The notes below the pieces were generated by a model, which was not told the DNA's origin, did not search any database, and saw only the letters and a program-made list of their open reading frames with translations. Below, one piece after another: positions 45,331-54,587 of a stretch of DNA of 64,000 nucleotides. Where the stretch lies: the NCBI RefSeq assembly GCF_007860075.1, contig NZ_SJPP01000001.1, positions 1,054,001 to 1,118,000 of the forward strand, given 5' to 3'. The position numbers were made by a program, and so were the translations under genes. Positions within the stretch are counted from its first letter, which is position 1; the number at the start of each line of letters is the position of its first letter. The stretch is from Symmachiella macrocystis. GTDB lineage: Bacteria; Planctomycetota; Planctomycetia; Planctomycetales; Planctomycetaceae.

Positions 45331-46725
45331 ATGCTTACAGATCTACAACGCATCACGATGGAAACGAGTCTCCAACGATTTGAGCGCGCCGCTGTCGAGC
45401 TGCCCGTATTGGATTGTTGGCTAATTTTCGGTGACAAGGAAAATTCGGATCTGGTCGAGAACGCGTGCCAGCATACTGACCGGTATGAATACGACCGGTC
45501 CTCGATCATCGGCGATTTCTCAATCAGCGCAGGTTTCACGACGACCGGGCAATGGAATCGCGATGGCTTTAGAACTCTGATCGGCGTGGTGCGGAGTGCC
45601 GGCGATGCGGTGAGGGCTGTTGGGTGGGGCGATGAAAAGTGGCCGCTTCAGCGCCGCTGGGGCGACGGGTTCTACGACTGGCTGACGTTCTTGGCGGATC
45701 GGCAGTTCCAAGATGGGCAGTTAAATCTATGGATTCCGATTCGTGGGCCGCAGAAAAACGTTGTCATGAACTGGGATTTGATGCGACTTGGAACCTACCC
45801 ATCAGACCAATTGGAAGAGTACGGCGTTGATGCAGATCGATTCAAATCGTGGATTGGGAATCCTCCTAACTTTTTGGAATTCAATCTTTGCGACGTTGTG
45901 ACATTGTCAATCGCTGTATGCAGCATGTTGCTGAACGAGGTAACCGCTCGACCAACCCGGATGACCACCGAGCCAACAGGTGATGCCCAGTCGACCCCGA
46001 ACGAAGACGAAACAGACGCTACCCGAACTGTCGTTGATCCAGAGCCATTCGAGAGTGGTCGGATAGTGTTCTTTGAGGATCGAGTGGAACTGTGCGGCGT
46101 CGATATTTGTAGCGGCCGTCGTTCTACAAGGAAACGACAGGTCCTTGATCTGCTGAAACTGCAAACCGGGCATCAATTCATCGCTTACAGCGGTAGTAAG
46201 CTTGCGGCGGAGATGAGTCTCGATTCATCAAACAGCGCTGCTGCGGTAATCCGAGACCTGCGGAAAAATATAAAAGAATTGCTGTTCAAACAGGCAAACC
46301 TTGTATGCGAAACCAACGACGTAATTTTAAGCGGCGGGCCGGGGTATCGTTTTTCAATGAAACTAAGTGTCCACGACGGTGATGAGGAGACCGGTTACGG
46401 ACATGACAGTCGAACGACTGACGACAGTGTCGGAAGTGTCGGTGAATCGCTTGTCGTTAGTGTCGGTGATGTCGGAAATTCGGATGTCGGAAATGTCGGT
46501 GGTCAATCCGAGGGCACAACTGCTAGGCGCCGACGGCAGATTCTCGCTTTATTTGTCAACGGGCGCGAGGTTACGTCGGCAGACGTAGCACAGCATTTCA
46601 AATGCTCGACGAGGACCGCTGAGAGGGATTTGAGAGCAATGACGCATGCGGGCAAGGTTGAACCCGCGGGATCGACTCGAACCGGACGTTATCGATTGAA
46701 TCCGGCAATACGAAACGACGAGTAA
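45331..46725 (+). CDS. Two-HTH regulator with a GTCGG-rich linker
   Basis: The product (464 residues from ATG 45331; starts at 45304 TTG or 45358 ATG are possible) has an N-terminal domain of unknown type (about 1-210, with WNRDGFRTLIG and YDWLTFLADRQF). A winged-helix-like part is near 257-345 (RRSTRKRQVLDLLKLQ, KLAAEMSLDSSNSAAAVIRD). A Gly/Val/Ser linker, about 363-390, is encoded by GTCGG repeats. The C-terminal HTH is near 396-460 (RRRRQILALFVNGREVTSAD, TRTAERDLRAMTHAGK), of the DeoR/HTH_11 kind. Surrounded by integrase remnants, it is probably an island regulator. No family name can be assigned. Confidence 0.7.
   Translation: MLTDLQRITMETSLQRFERAAVELPVLDCWLIFGDKENSDLVENACQHTDRYEYDRSSIIGDFSISAGFTTTGQWNRDGFRTLIGVVRSAGDAVRAVGWGDEKWPLQRRWGDGFYDWLTFLADRQFQDGQLNLWIPIRGPQKNVVMNWDLMRLGTYPSDQLEEYGVDADRFKSWIGNPPNFLEFNLCDVVTLSIAVCSMLLNEVTARPTRMTTEPTGDAQSTPNEDETDATRTVVDPEPFESGRIVFFEDRVELCGVDICSGRRSTRKRQVLDLLKLQTGHQFIAYSGSKLAAEMSLDSSNSAAAVIRDLRKNIKELLFKQANLVCETNDVILSGGPGYRFSMKLSVHDGDEETGYGHDSRTTDDSVGSVGESLVVSVGDVGNSDVGNVGGQSEGTTARRRRQILALFVNGREVTSADVAQHFKCSTRTAERDLRAMTHAGKVEPAGSTRTGRYRLNPAIRNDE
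46429..46499 (+). repeat. GTCGG-rich repeat segment
   Basis: Six GTCGG words occur in 71 bp, several inside the longer form (A/T)GTCGG(A/T)RA, interspersed with GTCGT and TTCGG variants. It encodes the V-G-x linker of the regulator and could be a DNA binding site. Confidence 0.7.
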
Positions 46726-46827
46726 TCACGCTCCTATCTTCAGAACTTTCGTGGCCACAACCATTTCAGCATTCGAAAACAGAACAGAATCGACACATGC
46801 CGCAATTAAAGGTTCAAACGAACGCCA

Positions 46828-46839
46828 GTCGTCCCGACT
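46828..46839. other. Candidate attachment-site copy matching tRNA-Pro 3' end
   Basis: GTCGTCCCGACT is identical to 7331-7342 in the tRNA-Pro tail; GGTTCAA precedes both, but with different spacing (5 versus 10 bases). It lies next to the 3' end of a tyrosine integrase remnant. It could be an old att site, or chance. Confidence 0.3.
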
Positions 46840-46852
46840 GAGTAAAGCCCTT

Positions 46853-46890
46853 GCCCGTCAAGATGTTACAGCATCTGGCGGGCATTCTTT
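46853..46890 (+). terminator. Possible terminator after the regulator
   Basis: GCCCGTCAAGATG (46853-46865) and GCATCTGGCGGGC (46871-46883) form an imperfect stem with a 5-base loop, followed by ATTCTTTTT. It lies about 130 bp downstream of the regulator stop and overlaps the integrase tail on the other strand. Confidence 0.45.
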
Positions 46891-47109
46891 TTCCTGTGAA
46901 TTAGGGGTAGTGGCACCTAATTCACCCTTCGCCTCCTTGTGCGAACGCTTGTGGTCGCTCCACAGCTCGCTAGCGACATCATCCACATCCTGGGCGACGT
47001 AGTAATCCATCGTCGTCTTGATGTCGGCAGGCCGCATCAGCAATTGCAGCGTCGCTCGCGGTCCAAAAACAATGATGAACGGAAGTTGAACGACGAAATG
47101 GGCTTCCAC
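46858..47109 (-). pseudogene. Tyrosine integrase, C-terminal remnant
   Basis: The minus frame contains RATLQLLMRPADIKTTMDYY and VAQDVDDVASELW, matching the last part of tyrosine recombinases, where LMRHxxxxTTMxYY carries the catalytic Tyr region. Here the usual His of MRHA is Pro (MRPAD). Only about 80 residues survive; sequence upstream of R-A-T-L-Q no longer resembles an integrase. The remnant ends beside the candidate attachment site. Confidence 0.72.
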
Positions 47110-47703
47110 TTAAAATTGCTTGGCAGAAATGTCGGCGGAAATCATGGTTTCCTGCCACACTTGCTACTGCAAATTTGGAGTTTGTCACGGTAAGTGCGCA
47201 TGGCGAGCGCAGCTGCGAAGACGTGGGCGATGATGAAATCACGTGGCGCGTTCGTACCACTGAATCAGCCCGCCGAGTCGTTCGTGGCGAACGACCTGAT
47301 CGAGTACAGTCGTTTTGTTCTCGGGTGGTAGATCGAAAAAAGACAGAACTACGATCGAAACCTCTACGAATCGATAGCTTTGAACACATCGTCGAACTGT
47401 GCTGTGAATTTCAAATCGCGGCCTCAGATGAGGCAGGCCGGATTGTTGTCGCGATCAGCAGCAACAGCAGGTGAAATAGCAGGGACTTCCTGTGCCTGTC
47501 TGTGTTTTCGATAACGTGCTGTCGTTTTTGTGGGATAGCATTGTTTTTGCACCCCTCTGGAATGGTGATCGCAACGATTGGGCGCCGAAACTCGCGCAGT
47601 GTTAACCGCCGACAACGTCTCTTTACAAAAAGAGCAATTGGTTTGTTGAGGGTTTTGAATCGGGGTGACTCTTGTTTCAAGACGACTATTTACCCGGCGT
47701 CGA
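47110..47703. other. Degenerate intergenic region
   Basis: Nearly 600 bases between the integrase remnant and the DUF1501 gene. Several short frames exist on both strands, one with a hydrophobic LLFHLLLLLIATT stretch (minus, near 47420-47470), but none has a convincing start, so no gene is called. Confidence 0.4.
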
Positions 47704-49098
47704 TCAGGAGAACACTTCTTGCACGACCCCGCCCCCAGTGACGCCCAGTGGGGTTTCTTTCAGGCCGTGGTGATCGAAAATCAACCGGTCGGAATCCAGC
47801 CCGGTTGCCGATAAGATGGTTGCGTGCAAATCGGTCGGTTTGACTGGACGTTGCGTCACGACGTAGCCGATCGGATCGGTTTCGCCAATGATTTTCCCTC
47901 CCGTCACGCCGCCGCCGGCAAGCCAAACAGAATAGGCGGCTGGCGAATGATCGCGACCTTTGCCCCGCCCTTCCATGGTCGGTGTGCGGCCAAATTCGCC
48001 GCCCCACACCACGAGTGTGGAGTCGAGCAAACCCCGGCGTTTGAGGTCTTGCAATAACCCGCCAATTGGCTGATCCGTTCGTTTGGCCATTCGCTTGTGA
48101 TTTCCGGCGATGTTTCCATGCGCATCCCATCCGCCCACACGAATCTGCACAAAGCGAACTCCCCGTTCCACCATGCGTCGCGCTAGCAGACAGCCACGAC
48201 CGACGGTGCTTGTGGCGTCGTCCCCTAGCCCGTACAACTGCATCGTCTCCATTGTTTCGGAATCGATGTCAAACAACTCCGGGGCGGAGGTTTGCATCAG
48301 AAACGCCGTTTCGTAACTTCGAATGCGGGCCTCTAATTCGCTGTGCTGGCCGATAGAATCCATAAACCGGCGGTTCAACTTGCGGATCACTGATAATTCT
48401 TGTCGTCGCCGTTCGTTCCCGACCCCTTCGGGCATTTCGATATTTTGGATTCCCTGGTTCGGATCGACGACGGTGGCTTGAAAGCGTGCTGGAAGAAATC
48501 CACTTGACCACCCGGCCGCTTGCGGATGTTGCATGCCGTCGGTGTGTAGATTCATCGTGATGTATGCGGGCAATTGCCGGTTGGCGGTTCCCAGGCCGTA
48601 CAATGACCAGGCGCCCAAACTTGGCCTGTGCCCCGTTGCGTCCCCGGTCAGTGCAACGCACTCGCCTGGACCGTGAATCGGATTGCGATGGGTCATGGAG
48701 CGAATCACGCACAAGTCATCCGCGTGCTTGGCGATGTTTGGGAACAATTCCGAAATCGGCAGTCCGCTTTGTCCATGACGATGAAATGCCCAGGGAGAGG
48801 CCATCAAGTTTTTCAAACCGGCGCGTTTGATTTTCGGAACGGTCTTAGCGATCGACTCTGGCACATCCTTGCCTGCCAGTGCGGCCAGTTCTGGTTTGGG
48901 GTCGAAGGTATCGACTTGGCTAGGTCCCCCCGACATGAATAATGAAATCACGCTGCGCGCTCGCGGCGGGCGATGCGGTGCCTGTACCGGCATCGTGGGA
49001 GGAGTTTCGTCGGCCATCAATGCACGTAATGCCAAGGTCATGGCTGAGCAGCCGGTGGCCGTTAACACATTTCGACGTGTAATCATTGGGTTACTCAT
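47704..49098 (-). CDS. DUF1501 Tat-exported protein (locus 1)
   Basis: The 464-residue product has a Tat signal (MITRRNVLTATGCSAMTLAL) and the DUF1501 body: SLFMSGGPSQVDTFDPKPEL near 45, RSMTHRNPIHGPGECVALTG near 120, then WDAHGNIAGNHKRMAKRTDQ and VVWGGEFGRTPTMEG with late GGGVTGG. DUF1501 is placed in the alkaline phosphatase-like clan and may be a metal-dependent hydrolase of sulfate or phosphate esters, but no function is proven. The ATG at 49098 forms an ATGA overlap with the DUF1553 gene upstream, the standard planctomycete pair. Confidence 0.93.
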   Translation of the reverse strand: MSNPMITRRNVLTATGCSAMTLALRALMADETPPTMPVQAPHRPPRARSVISLFMSGGPSQVDTFDPKPELAALAGKDVPESIAKTVPKIKRAGLKNLMASPWAFHRHGQSGLPISELFPNIAKHADDLCVIRSMTHRNPIHGPGECVALTGDATGHRPSLGAWSLYGLGTANRQLPAYITMNLHTDGMQHPQAAGWSSGFLPARFQATVVDPNQGIQNIEMPEGVGNERRRQELSVIRKLNRRFMDSIGQHSELEARIRSYETAFLMQTSAPELFDIDSETMETMQLYGLGDDATSTVGRGCLLARRMVERGVRFVQIRVGGWDAHGNIAGNHKRMAKRTDQPIGGLLQDLKRRGLLDSTLVVWGGEFGRTPTMEGRGKGRDHSPAAYSVWLAGGGVTGGKIIGETDPIGYVVTQRPVKPTDLHATILSATGLDSDRLIFDHHGLKETPLGVTGGGVVQEVFS

Positions 49099-51944
49099 GG
49101 GATATAAAGAAACTCGCTGCAGTTTAATATCGCTAGACACGCGCTGTGCAAATCGGCCTGCTCAGCCAGAGCCTTGAGGTCCGTTAATTCCACAGCAGTT
49201 GGTTTTCGCCCCAATGCCAGATGAAAGGCATTTTCCACTGATTTCGCCCGCTGGGCAAATGCAGTCGCGTTTTCTTGGACGAAGTGACTATTGAGCAACC
49301 ACAAGGGTTGCAACGCGGAAGTGGAGACGCGGCGATGAGAGCAAACGGTAATTCCATCGGCCCCGTCGAAAAGTATCTGTTGGACCGGCAGAGCGCCACG
49401 TTTTTGATGTCTATACAGACTGCGTCGCTTGGATTGTCCGGTATCGCTGGGACCACCCGTTTCAGCGTCCAGACAGCCCGATACGGCCAGGATGGAATCG
49501 CGAATCGCTTCCGCTTCTAACCGCCGAGGCAGCCACCGCCACAGCATGTTGTTGTCAGGATCGGTTTCAGAATTATGTGGTTGGAACTGTGAGGATTGAC
49601 GATACGTTGCCGAATCGACGATCAACCGGTGAATGTGTTTGGTGCTCCAGCCGCTATCAATTAATTCGCTTGCCAAGAAGTCCAGCAATTCCGGATGGGT
49701 CGGTTTGCTTCCTTGTGTCCCGAAATCTGAGCTCGTTTCGACCAATCCACGACCGAAATGCCATTGCCAGAGACGATTCACCCAGACCCTGGCGGTTAAT
49801 GGATTCGCGGGGTCGGTCATCCACGCTGCCAACTGTGATCTGGGTTTCTCTGATTGGTCGGGCATGGGACCGAACAACGCCGGCCAGCCGGGTTGCACAA
49901 TCGGGCCGCGTGACTGCACGTCCCCCCGTAACAAAATGGCCGTCTCTATAACCGGCGAATCTCCGTCGATACGTGGGAGCGGCCAGCGCATGTTGAGTGG
50001 TGCGACCAGTGGGGGGCGCTCCGAGGTGGAGGGCGCATAGTACCCCCATGTTTGGGGAAATTCGGAAAGGGTCTTCCGCAATTCCTGAAAACGGGCCTTT
50101 TCGCTCTTGCGCATTCCATTGATGACACTTGTGGGCGTGACATAGATCGGCTCAGGATGTCCCTGTTTGCGTCGAACATTCACGATGCGGTCGTGGACAC
50201 TATCGAAAATTTGCCAATACTCGTCGATCAACGCGCGGACCGTTTCATCTTCAGCGATGATGACGTTTTCAGGTTGACCTTGTGCAAAAAACGCTTGGAA
50301 ACGGTAGTAATCCCGAATTGAAACTGGATCGAACTTGTGACTGTGACATTGTGCGCATTCCATAGTTAGTCCCAGGAACACTTGCGCTGTCGTATTGGCT
50401 ACGTCGACTAAAATGTCGTTGCGTTGAATCGACTTGTCCAATTCATTGCCGCTGTAGCGTGCCGCCGCCAAAAAGCCGGTGGCGATCACACTTTCGTCGG
50501 ACGTCGGTTCCAATTCGTCACCGGCAATCTGTTCGAGTACAAAGCGGTCAAAGGGTTTGTCATCATTAAACGCGTCGACGACCCAATCGCGATATCGCCA
50601 AGCATGTGGCCGATTGCGGTTGTGTTGATGCCCATTGCTTTCTGCCCAGCGCACGATGTCCAACCAATGTCGCCCCCAACGGGCTCCGTATGCGGGACTG
50701 GCGAGGTAATAATCCACCGTTTGTTTGTTGCCAGACGGTGGTAGACCCGTTAGGTCGAGCGAAAGTCGACGCTTCAATGTTTGCGCGTCCGCCTCCGGCG
50801 CCGGTGTCAGCCCCAATTCTTCATGCCGATGGGCGATAAAGGCGTCGACTGGCGTCCGGACCCATTGCTGGTTCTTAACATCCGGCACGTTGGGCCGGTG
50901 GATCTTTTGAAACGCCCAATGATCGGTCACTGGGGGCGGCGTGGGCAGCAGCTTTTCATTCCAATCCAAACCCTCGTCAATCCATGCCTTCAGAATCGCT
51001 TTTTCATCGGCATCGAGCGGTTCGTCCTCCGGCGGCATCTCGCCATGTTCCACGACTTCAAACAGACGACTCTTCGCAGCGTTGCCGACTACAGTTTGGT
51101 TCAACACTTCATCAACCAGATCGAGACGCACACCCGATTCCGGCTCGTCACCAGAGTGACAGTCGAAACAGCGGGATTTGAGCAATGGCAGTACGTGGGT
51201 ATCAAAATTGACAGTCCGTTGAACAACCGCTGGTGGTGTCGGGACCGATTTCTTTTTCGGCGGAAGGTTGAGAATCGATTCCCATGTTGCAGCGAGATCG
51301 ACGTCCCACACTTCGATCTGATCGCCCGCTTCTGTTTTTGCGCCGGTCGAGAAACCAATCCAATTCACAGTCGTGATTGACTTCTGGCTGTTTGTTGATG
51401 CACTGGGTTTGAATTCTTCGTCGCCATTAGGATCCACCCAGAGATCAAAGCGGTCAAATGGTTCATCGTCCCCGGACACCGATTTCCAAAGCCGCCCGAC
51501 AATCAGAAATTCGCGATTGCCTTCTAGCGCAGGCCCAAATTTTTCCCGCCCCGACGAATACCGGACCATGAACCGGTTCTCGCCTTTTGAGACATGAAGC
51601 CCCAAGTTCGGCACGTCACCACTATGTGTCGTCGTGTCACTCCCTTCCGCACTGTCCAACCACAACACGAAGAATTCGCCGTTGTCCTGCTCCGGAGTGT
51701 CGATGGAATCAGCGTCATAACGAATACGAAATCGAACGAATAGTTCATCGCCCGCAAACGGGGCGCTTAATTTCCGCCGCAGCGGATTGTTCCTGCTTCC
51801 CGTGCCGCTAATTTCGTATCGAGCGACGGCAAAGCCATCACGCTTCCAGTGGGAGCCGTCCAGTAAATCATCGGCGGCGCATAAGGGGCGCTGAAATAAA
51901 ATGAATAACGTGATTACGATGAGCAACCGGAGTGTACTAAGCAT
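49095..51944 (-). CDS. Secreted PSCyt1-DUF1549-DUF1553 protein (locus 1)
   Basis: The 949-residue protein starts at ATG 51944 with a signal peptide (MLSTLRLLIVITLFILFQRP). Residues about 20-210 are a beta-sandwich (YEISGTGSRNNPLRRKLSAP). Near 255 LKSRCFDCHSGDEPESGVRL is a PSCyt1 c-type cytochrome heme site (CFDCH), followed by GEMPPEDEPLDADE. DUF1549 (AFIAHRHEELGLTPAPEAD, LSLDLTGLPPS) spans about 370-540 and DUF1553 (LAAWMTDPANPLTARVWVNR, GRGLVETSSDFGTQGSKPTH) about 680-940. It is translationally coupled to DUF1501. Electron transfer or polysaccharide breakdown is inferred from the family, not proven. Confidence 0.9.
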   Translation of the reverse strand: MLSTLRLLIVITLFILFQRPLCAADDLLDGSHWKRDGFAVARYEISGTGSRNNPLRRKLSAPFAGDELFVRFRIRYDADSIDTPEQDNGEFFVLWLDSAEGSDTTTHSGDVPNLGLHVSKGENRFMVRYSSGREKFGPALEGNREFLIVGRLWKSVSGDDEPFDRFDLWVDPNGDEEFKPSASTNSQKSITTVNWIGFSTGAKTEAGDQIEVWDVDLAATWESILNLPPKKKSVPTPPAVVQRTVNFDTHVLPLLKSRCFDCHSGDEPESGVRLDLVDEVLNQTVVGNAAKSRLFEVVEHGEMPPEDEPLDADEKAILKAWIDEGLDWNEKLLPTPPPVTDHWAFQKIHRPNVPDVKNQQWVRTPVDAFIAHRHEELGLTPAPEADAQTLKRRLSLDLTGLPPSGNKQTVDYYLASPAYGARWGRHWLDIVRWAESNGHQHNRNRPHAWRYRDWVVDAFNDDKPFDRFVLEQIAGDELEPTSDESVIATGFLAAARYSGNELDKSIQRNDILVDVANTTAQVFLGLTMECAQCHSHKFDPVSIRDYYRFQAFFAQGQPENVIIAEDETVRALIDEYWQIFDSVHDRIVNVRRKQGHPEPIYVTPTSVINGMRKSEKARFQELRKTLSEFPQTWGYYAPSTSERPPLVAPLNMRWPLPRIDGDSPVIETAILLRGDVQSRGPIVQPGWPALFGPMPDQSEKPRSQLAAWMTDPANPLTARVWVNRLWQWHFGRGLVETSSDFGTQGSKPTHPELLDFLASELIDSGWSTKHIHRLIVDSATYRQSSQFQPHNSETDPDNNMLWRWLPRRLEAEAIRDSILAVSGCLDAETGGPSDTGQSKRRSLYRHQKRGALPVQQILFDGADGITVCSHRRVSTSALQPLWLLNSHFVQENATAFAQRAKSVENAFHLALGRKPTAVELTDLKALAEQADLHSACLAILNCSEFLYIP

Positions 51945-52412
51945 ATGCGATGTTCCATTGAGTGCGGCGATCAACGGTTTCTGGGGCAATCTTCTACTCT
52001 AACCGTGATATTGAGATATTGCACGCTCTGAATGTGGATGGAGAGTCAGTATGGATTCGAAAACAAATCTGCTTTCGGGTAATCCTGATCACTTTTCCCA
52101 CTGAGGAAAACGGTCACGACAAGTTCTTTGCGTTTGAAAATAAAGGGAAACACGCAACCGCTGGTATTGCCGGTGATTGAGAACAGCACAATTTCCATGG
52201 CCTCATTCGTGCCATTGATTACGAACTTGGCCAATCATCAGATCCGTCCCGGATTAATTGGTCAAACCGAATGGCCAACGCTATTGGCTTGGTAGGATGG
52301 TGCATCGGCTCCCACCGCGACCCTATGATCGCGATTGTGGCCCTCGACTCGTCGGGCGTAGTCGGCCGTCAGCGATCGGCCGCCTTATTGGGCGAGTCTG
52401 TGAACGCATCAG
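51945..52412. other. Intergenic region, nothing recognised
   Basis: About 470 bases between the DUF1553 gene start and the hydrolase stop. No supported gene; it likely holds the promoter for the 51944 operon. Confidence 0.35.
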
Positions 52413-54587
52413 CTATTTGCCCGGAGGCTCTGCACCCCACGAATCGATGCGGCGTAGATTCTTTGAGTTCAGTTCCGAGTAACAGTCCGGAAGATCGACT
52501 TGTGCCAGTACGTTGGGCAGCAATGCCGACAGCGGCCAGTTGTAATGTTCACTTTCGGCAATGTCTGCATACGAGGTCAGTGCGTTTTTAAGCGTCACTT
52601 GCTTGACTTGATCGGATATGACGGCAGCGAACGTTGCCGCGAGCGCTCCCCAGCCCCGACCGACTAGATGAATGTCGGTGTGACCTAAGGATGCCAGCCA
52701 ATCGAGAACTCGCAGGACGTCAAAAGTTTTCTGGCCGAGGTACGGCCGATCCAGCATCAGGCTGTGAATCGCATAGAAGTAATCGTTGCCGTACGCGGTG
52801 TGGAAAGAACCCGGATTGCACGTGTCCGGAATCGACTCACCAATCCCGCGAACATCGCAGGTGAAGACGGGTGAATTGGGTTCTGCCTGCATCACTTCGC
52901 GAATCAATGGTTCGTCGCGCAACTCGTTGTCGCTGGAAAGATGCGGCACATATAGAATCGCACGTTTGCCGGCACGAGGCGGTCGCGAATGCCAACTTTT
53001 ATTGGTCAGACGATAGACAATGGTGTGGATGCCCGGCTCGGTGTCGACGGTGTAAGCCATCGCGAACTTTGTGGGATAGCCGCGTGAGCCGAGGTACCGC
53101 CAGTTGCGGTAGTCTGGCACATCCTCGTGTTTAGCAGGCAGCTTCAACACGTCCACCACCGCCCGACGCAGTGCCGCGCCGCTGAGTGACTTGCGGTCAG
53201 ACGCCAACTGTTTTGATTTCTCGCGGGTAAATTCAAACACGGTTCGAGTACCGTCAATTAGGCCAACCTGTCCTTTCTCGGTACACCACAGTGTTTCATC
53301 TTTCTCAATCGTGAGCTTTGGTTCTGCGGAGAATGCGAGGTCAAGTTGTGCCGTAAGAACTCCCTCGAATTCCTGATTCGCGTCATCGGAGGCGAGCCCA
53401 CTTGCTCGGTTGAACCACGAATACATCGCTTCGCGATTCTCTTGCGAGTAACCATGGCCAGTCGGGCCCACAAACAAGGCCACGTTGTCTTCGGCATCCA
53501 GCAGACTATACAGCCGCCGCAACTGTTGGTAGGTCTCTTCCGAACCGCGCACGTCGAAATAGTCGCGTTCCTTGGCGAGAATTATGATCGGACTGGGAGC
53601 CATGGCCGCGAGAAAGTCGGCATGATCTAAACCGAGAGCAAGAGCGCGAGGCGGACATTGTTCCGTGTCCTGCGGTAATTCGTTTTCCATATTGCGACGA
53701 AACGTCGTCACAAAACAACTCGGAGCGGCCATCGTCCACCGCGGTTCCACACCGCATAGCCAGGTCGTCATCGTGCCACCGCCCGAATTGCCAGTCACGC
53801 CAACGCGCTGCTTATCGACCTCGGGTCGAGTCAGCAGATAATCCAGCGCCCGTATGCCGTCCCATGCTCGCCACATGCCAAAGAATTCGCCGACCAAGAA
53901 CTGCTGATTGCCAGCGTGCAAGTGCTCGCGTACACCCACGCCGATTTGCGAAGACAGATCGTCCTTAACGTATTGCAGCCGTTCACCCTGGCCAATTGGA
54001 TCGTAAATCAAACAAACATAACCCAGCCGAGCTAGTCCCTGGGCAAACGACTGATAGGCTTGCGCGGCCTTTCCGTTTTTGGAGTGTCCACAGGTGCCGA
54101 CGACAGCCGGTAGTGGTCCCGTTCGTCCCACAGGAATGTACACATTGGCAGTCACGGGAAATCCAGGACGACTGTCAAAAATGACGTTTTCGATCCGATA
54201 TCCGTCACGGTCAATCGTTTTTGTAACTCGCGGATTCAATGGAGTACGCTCCGGCTCCGGACCGAATGACTGGCGAATGCGAGCCTGGGTATCACGAACG
54301 TACTGTTCCGCGTCGGCTTTCGTTTTGAGTCGATTTAGCTGTTCGATGTGACGAAGGCCCGACTCCCGCACCTGCTTCACGAACCATTCATGGACCATTC
54401 GCGGAAAGCGATTCAATGGCTCATAATCGTCAGCAGCAAGCGCTGAAGTAGGATGCAGCCAATTGAGCGCAGTCAGCGCTGCCGCGTTCGAACCGATCGA
54501 CAGCAAAACGTGTCGGCGAGAAATCGCCTGAACTTGCTGCTGCAGTGTCGGCGATCGATCAGTTTTCATAGGAAGTCTACTTTTCAT
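52413..54587 (-). CDS. Tandem alpha/beta-hydrolase, Tat-exported, second nucleophile lost
   Basis: The 724-residue protein has a Tat-like leader (ISRRHVLLSIGSNAAALTAL). The first hydrolase domain (about 80-420) is acetyl xylan esterase-like: VIFDSRPGFPVTANVYIPVG, GTCGHSKNGKAAQAYQSFAQ, RVGVTGNSGGGTMTTWL with nucleophile near S267, and GPTGHGYSQEN supplying the His near 378. A second, C-terminal alpha/beta-fold (about 500-724) has VGRGWGALAATFAAVI near 644, where the nucleophile elbow Ser is Trp. It probably acts on exported esters, with the second half structural. The start overlaps the sialidase gene by 11 bp; an ATG at 54569 is possible. Confidence 0.85.
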   Translation of the reverse strand: MKSRLPMKTDRSPTLQQQVQAISRRHVLLSIGSNAAALTALNWLHPTSALAADDYEPLNRFPRMVHEWFVKQVRESGLRHIEQLNRLKTKADAEQYVRDTQARIRQSFGPEPERTPLNPRVTKTIDRDGYRIENVIFDSRPGFPVTANVYIPVGRTGPLPAVVGTCGHSKNGKAAQAYQSFAQGLARLGYVCLIYDPIGQGERLQYVKDDLSSQIGVGVREHLHAGNQQFLVGEFFGMWRAWDGIRALDYLLTRPEVDKQRVGVTGNSGGGTMTTWLCGVEPRWTMAAPSCFVTTFRRNMENELPQDTEQCPPRALALGLDHADFLAAMAPSPIIILAKERDYFDVRGSEETYQQLRRLYSLLDAEDNVALFVGPTGHGYSQENREAMYSWFNRASGLASDDANQEFEGVLTAQLDLAFSAEPKLTIEKDETLWCTEKGQVGLIDGTRTVFEFTREKSKQLASDRKSLSGAALRRAVVDVLKLPAKHEDVPDYRNWRYLGSRGYPTKFAMAYTVDTEPGIHTIVYRLTNKSWHSRPPRAGKRAILYVPHLSSDNELRDEPLIREVMQAEPNSPVFTCDVRGIGESIPDTCNPGSFHTAYGNDYFYAIHSLMLDRPYLGQKTFDVLRVLDWLASLGHTDIHLVGRGWGALAATFAAVISDQVKQVTLKNALTSYADIAESEHYNWPLSALLPNVLAQVDLPDCYSELNSKNLRRIDSWGAEPPGK

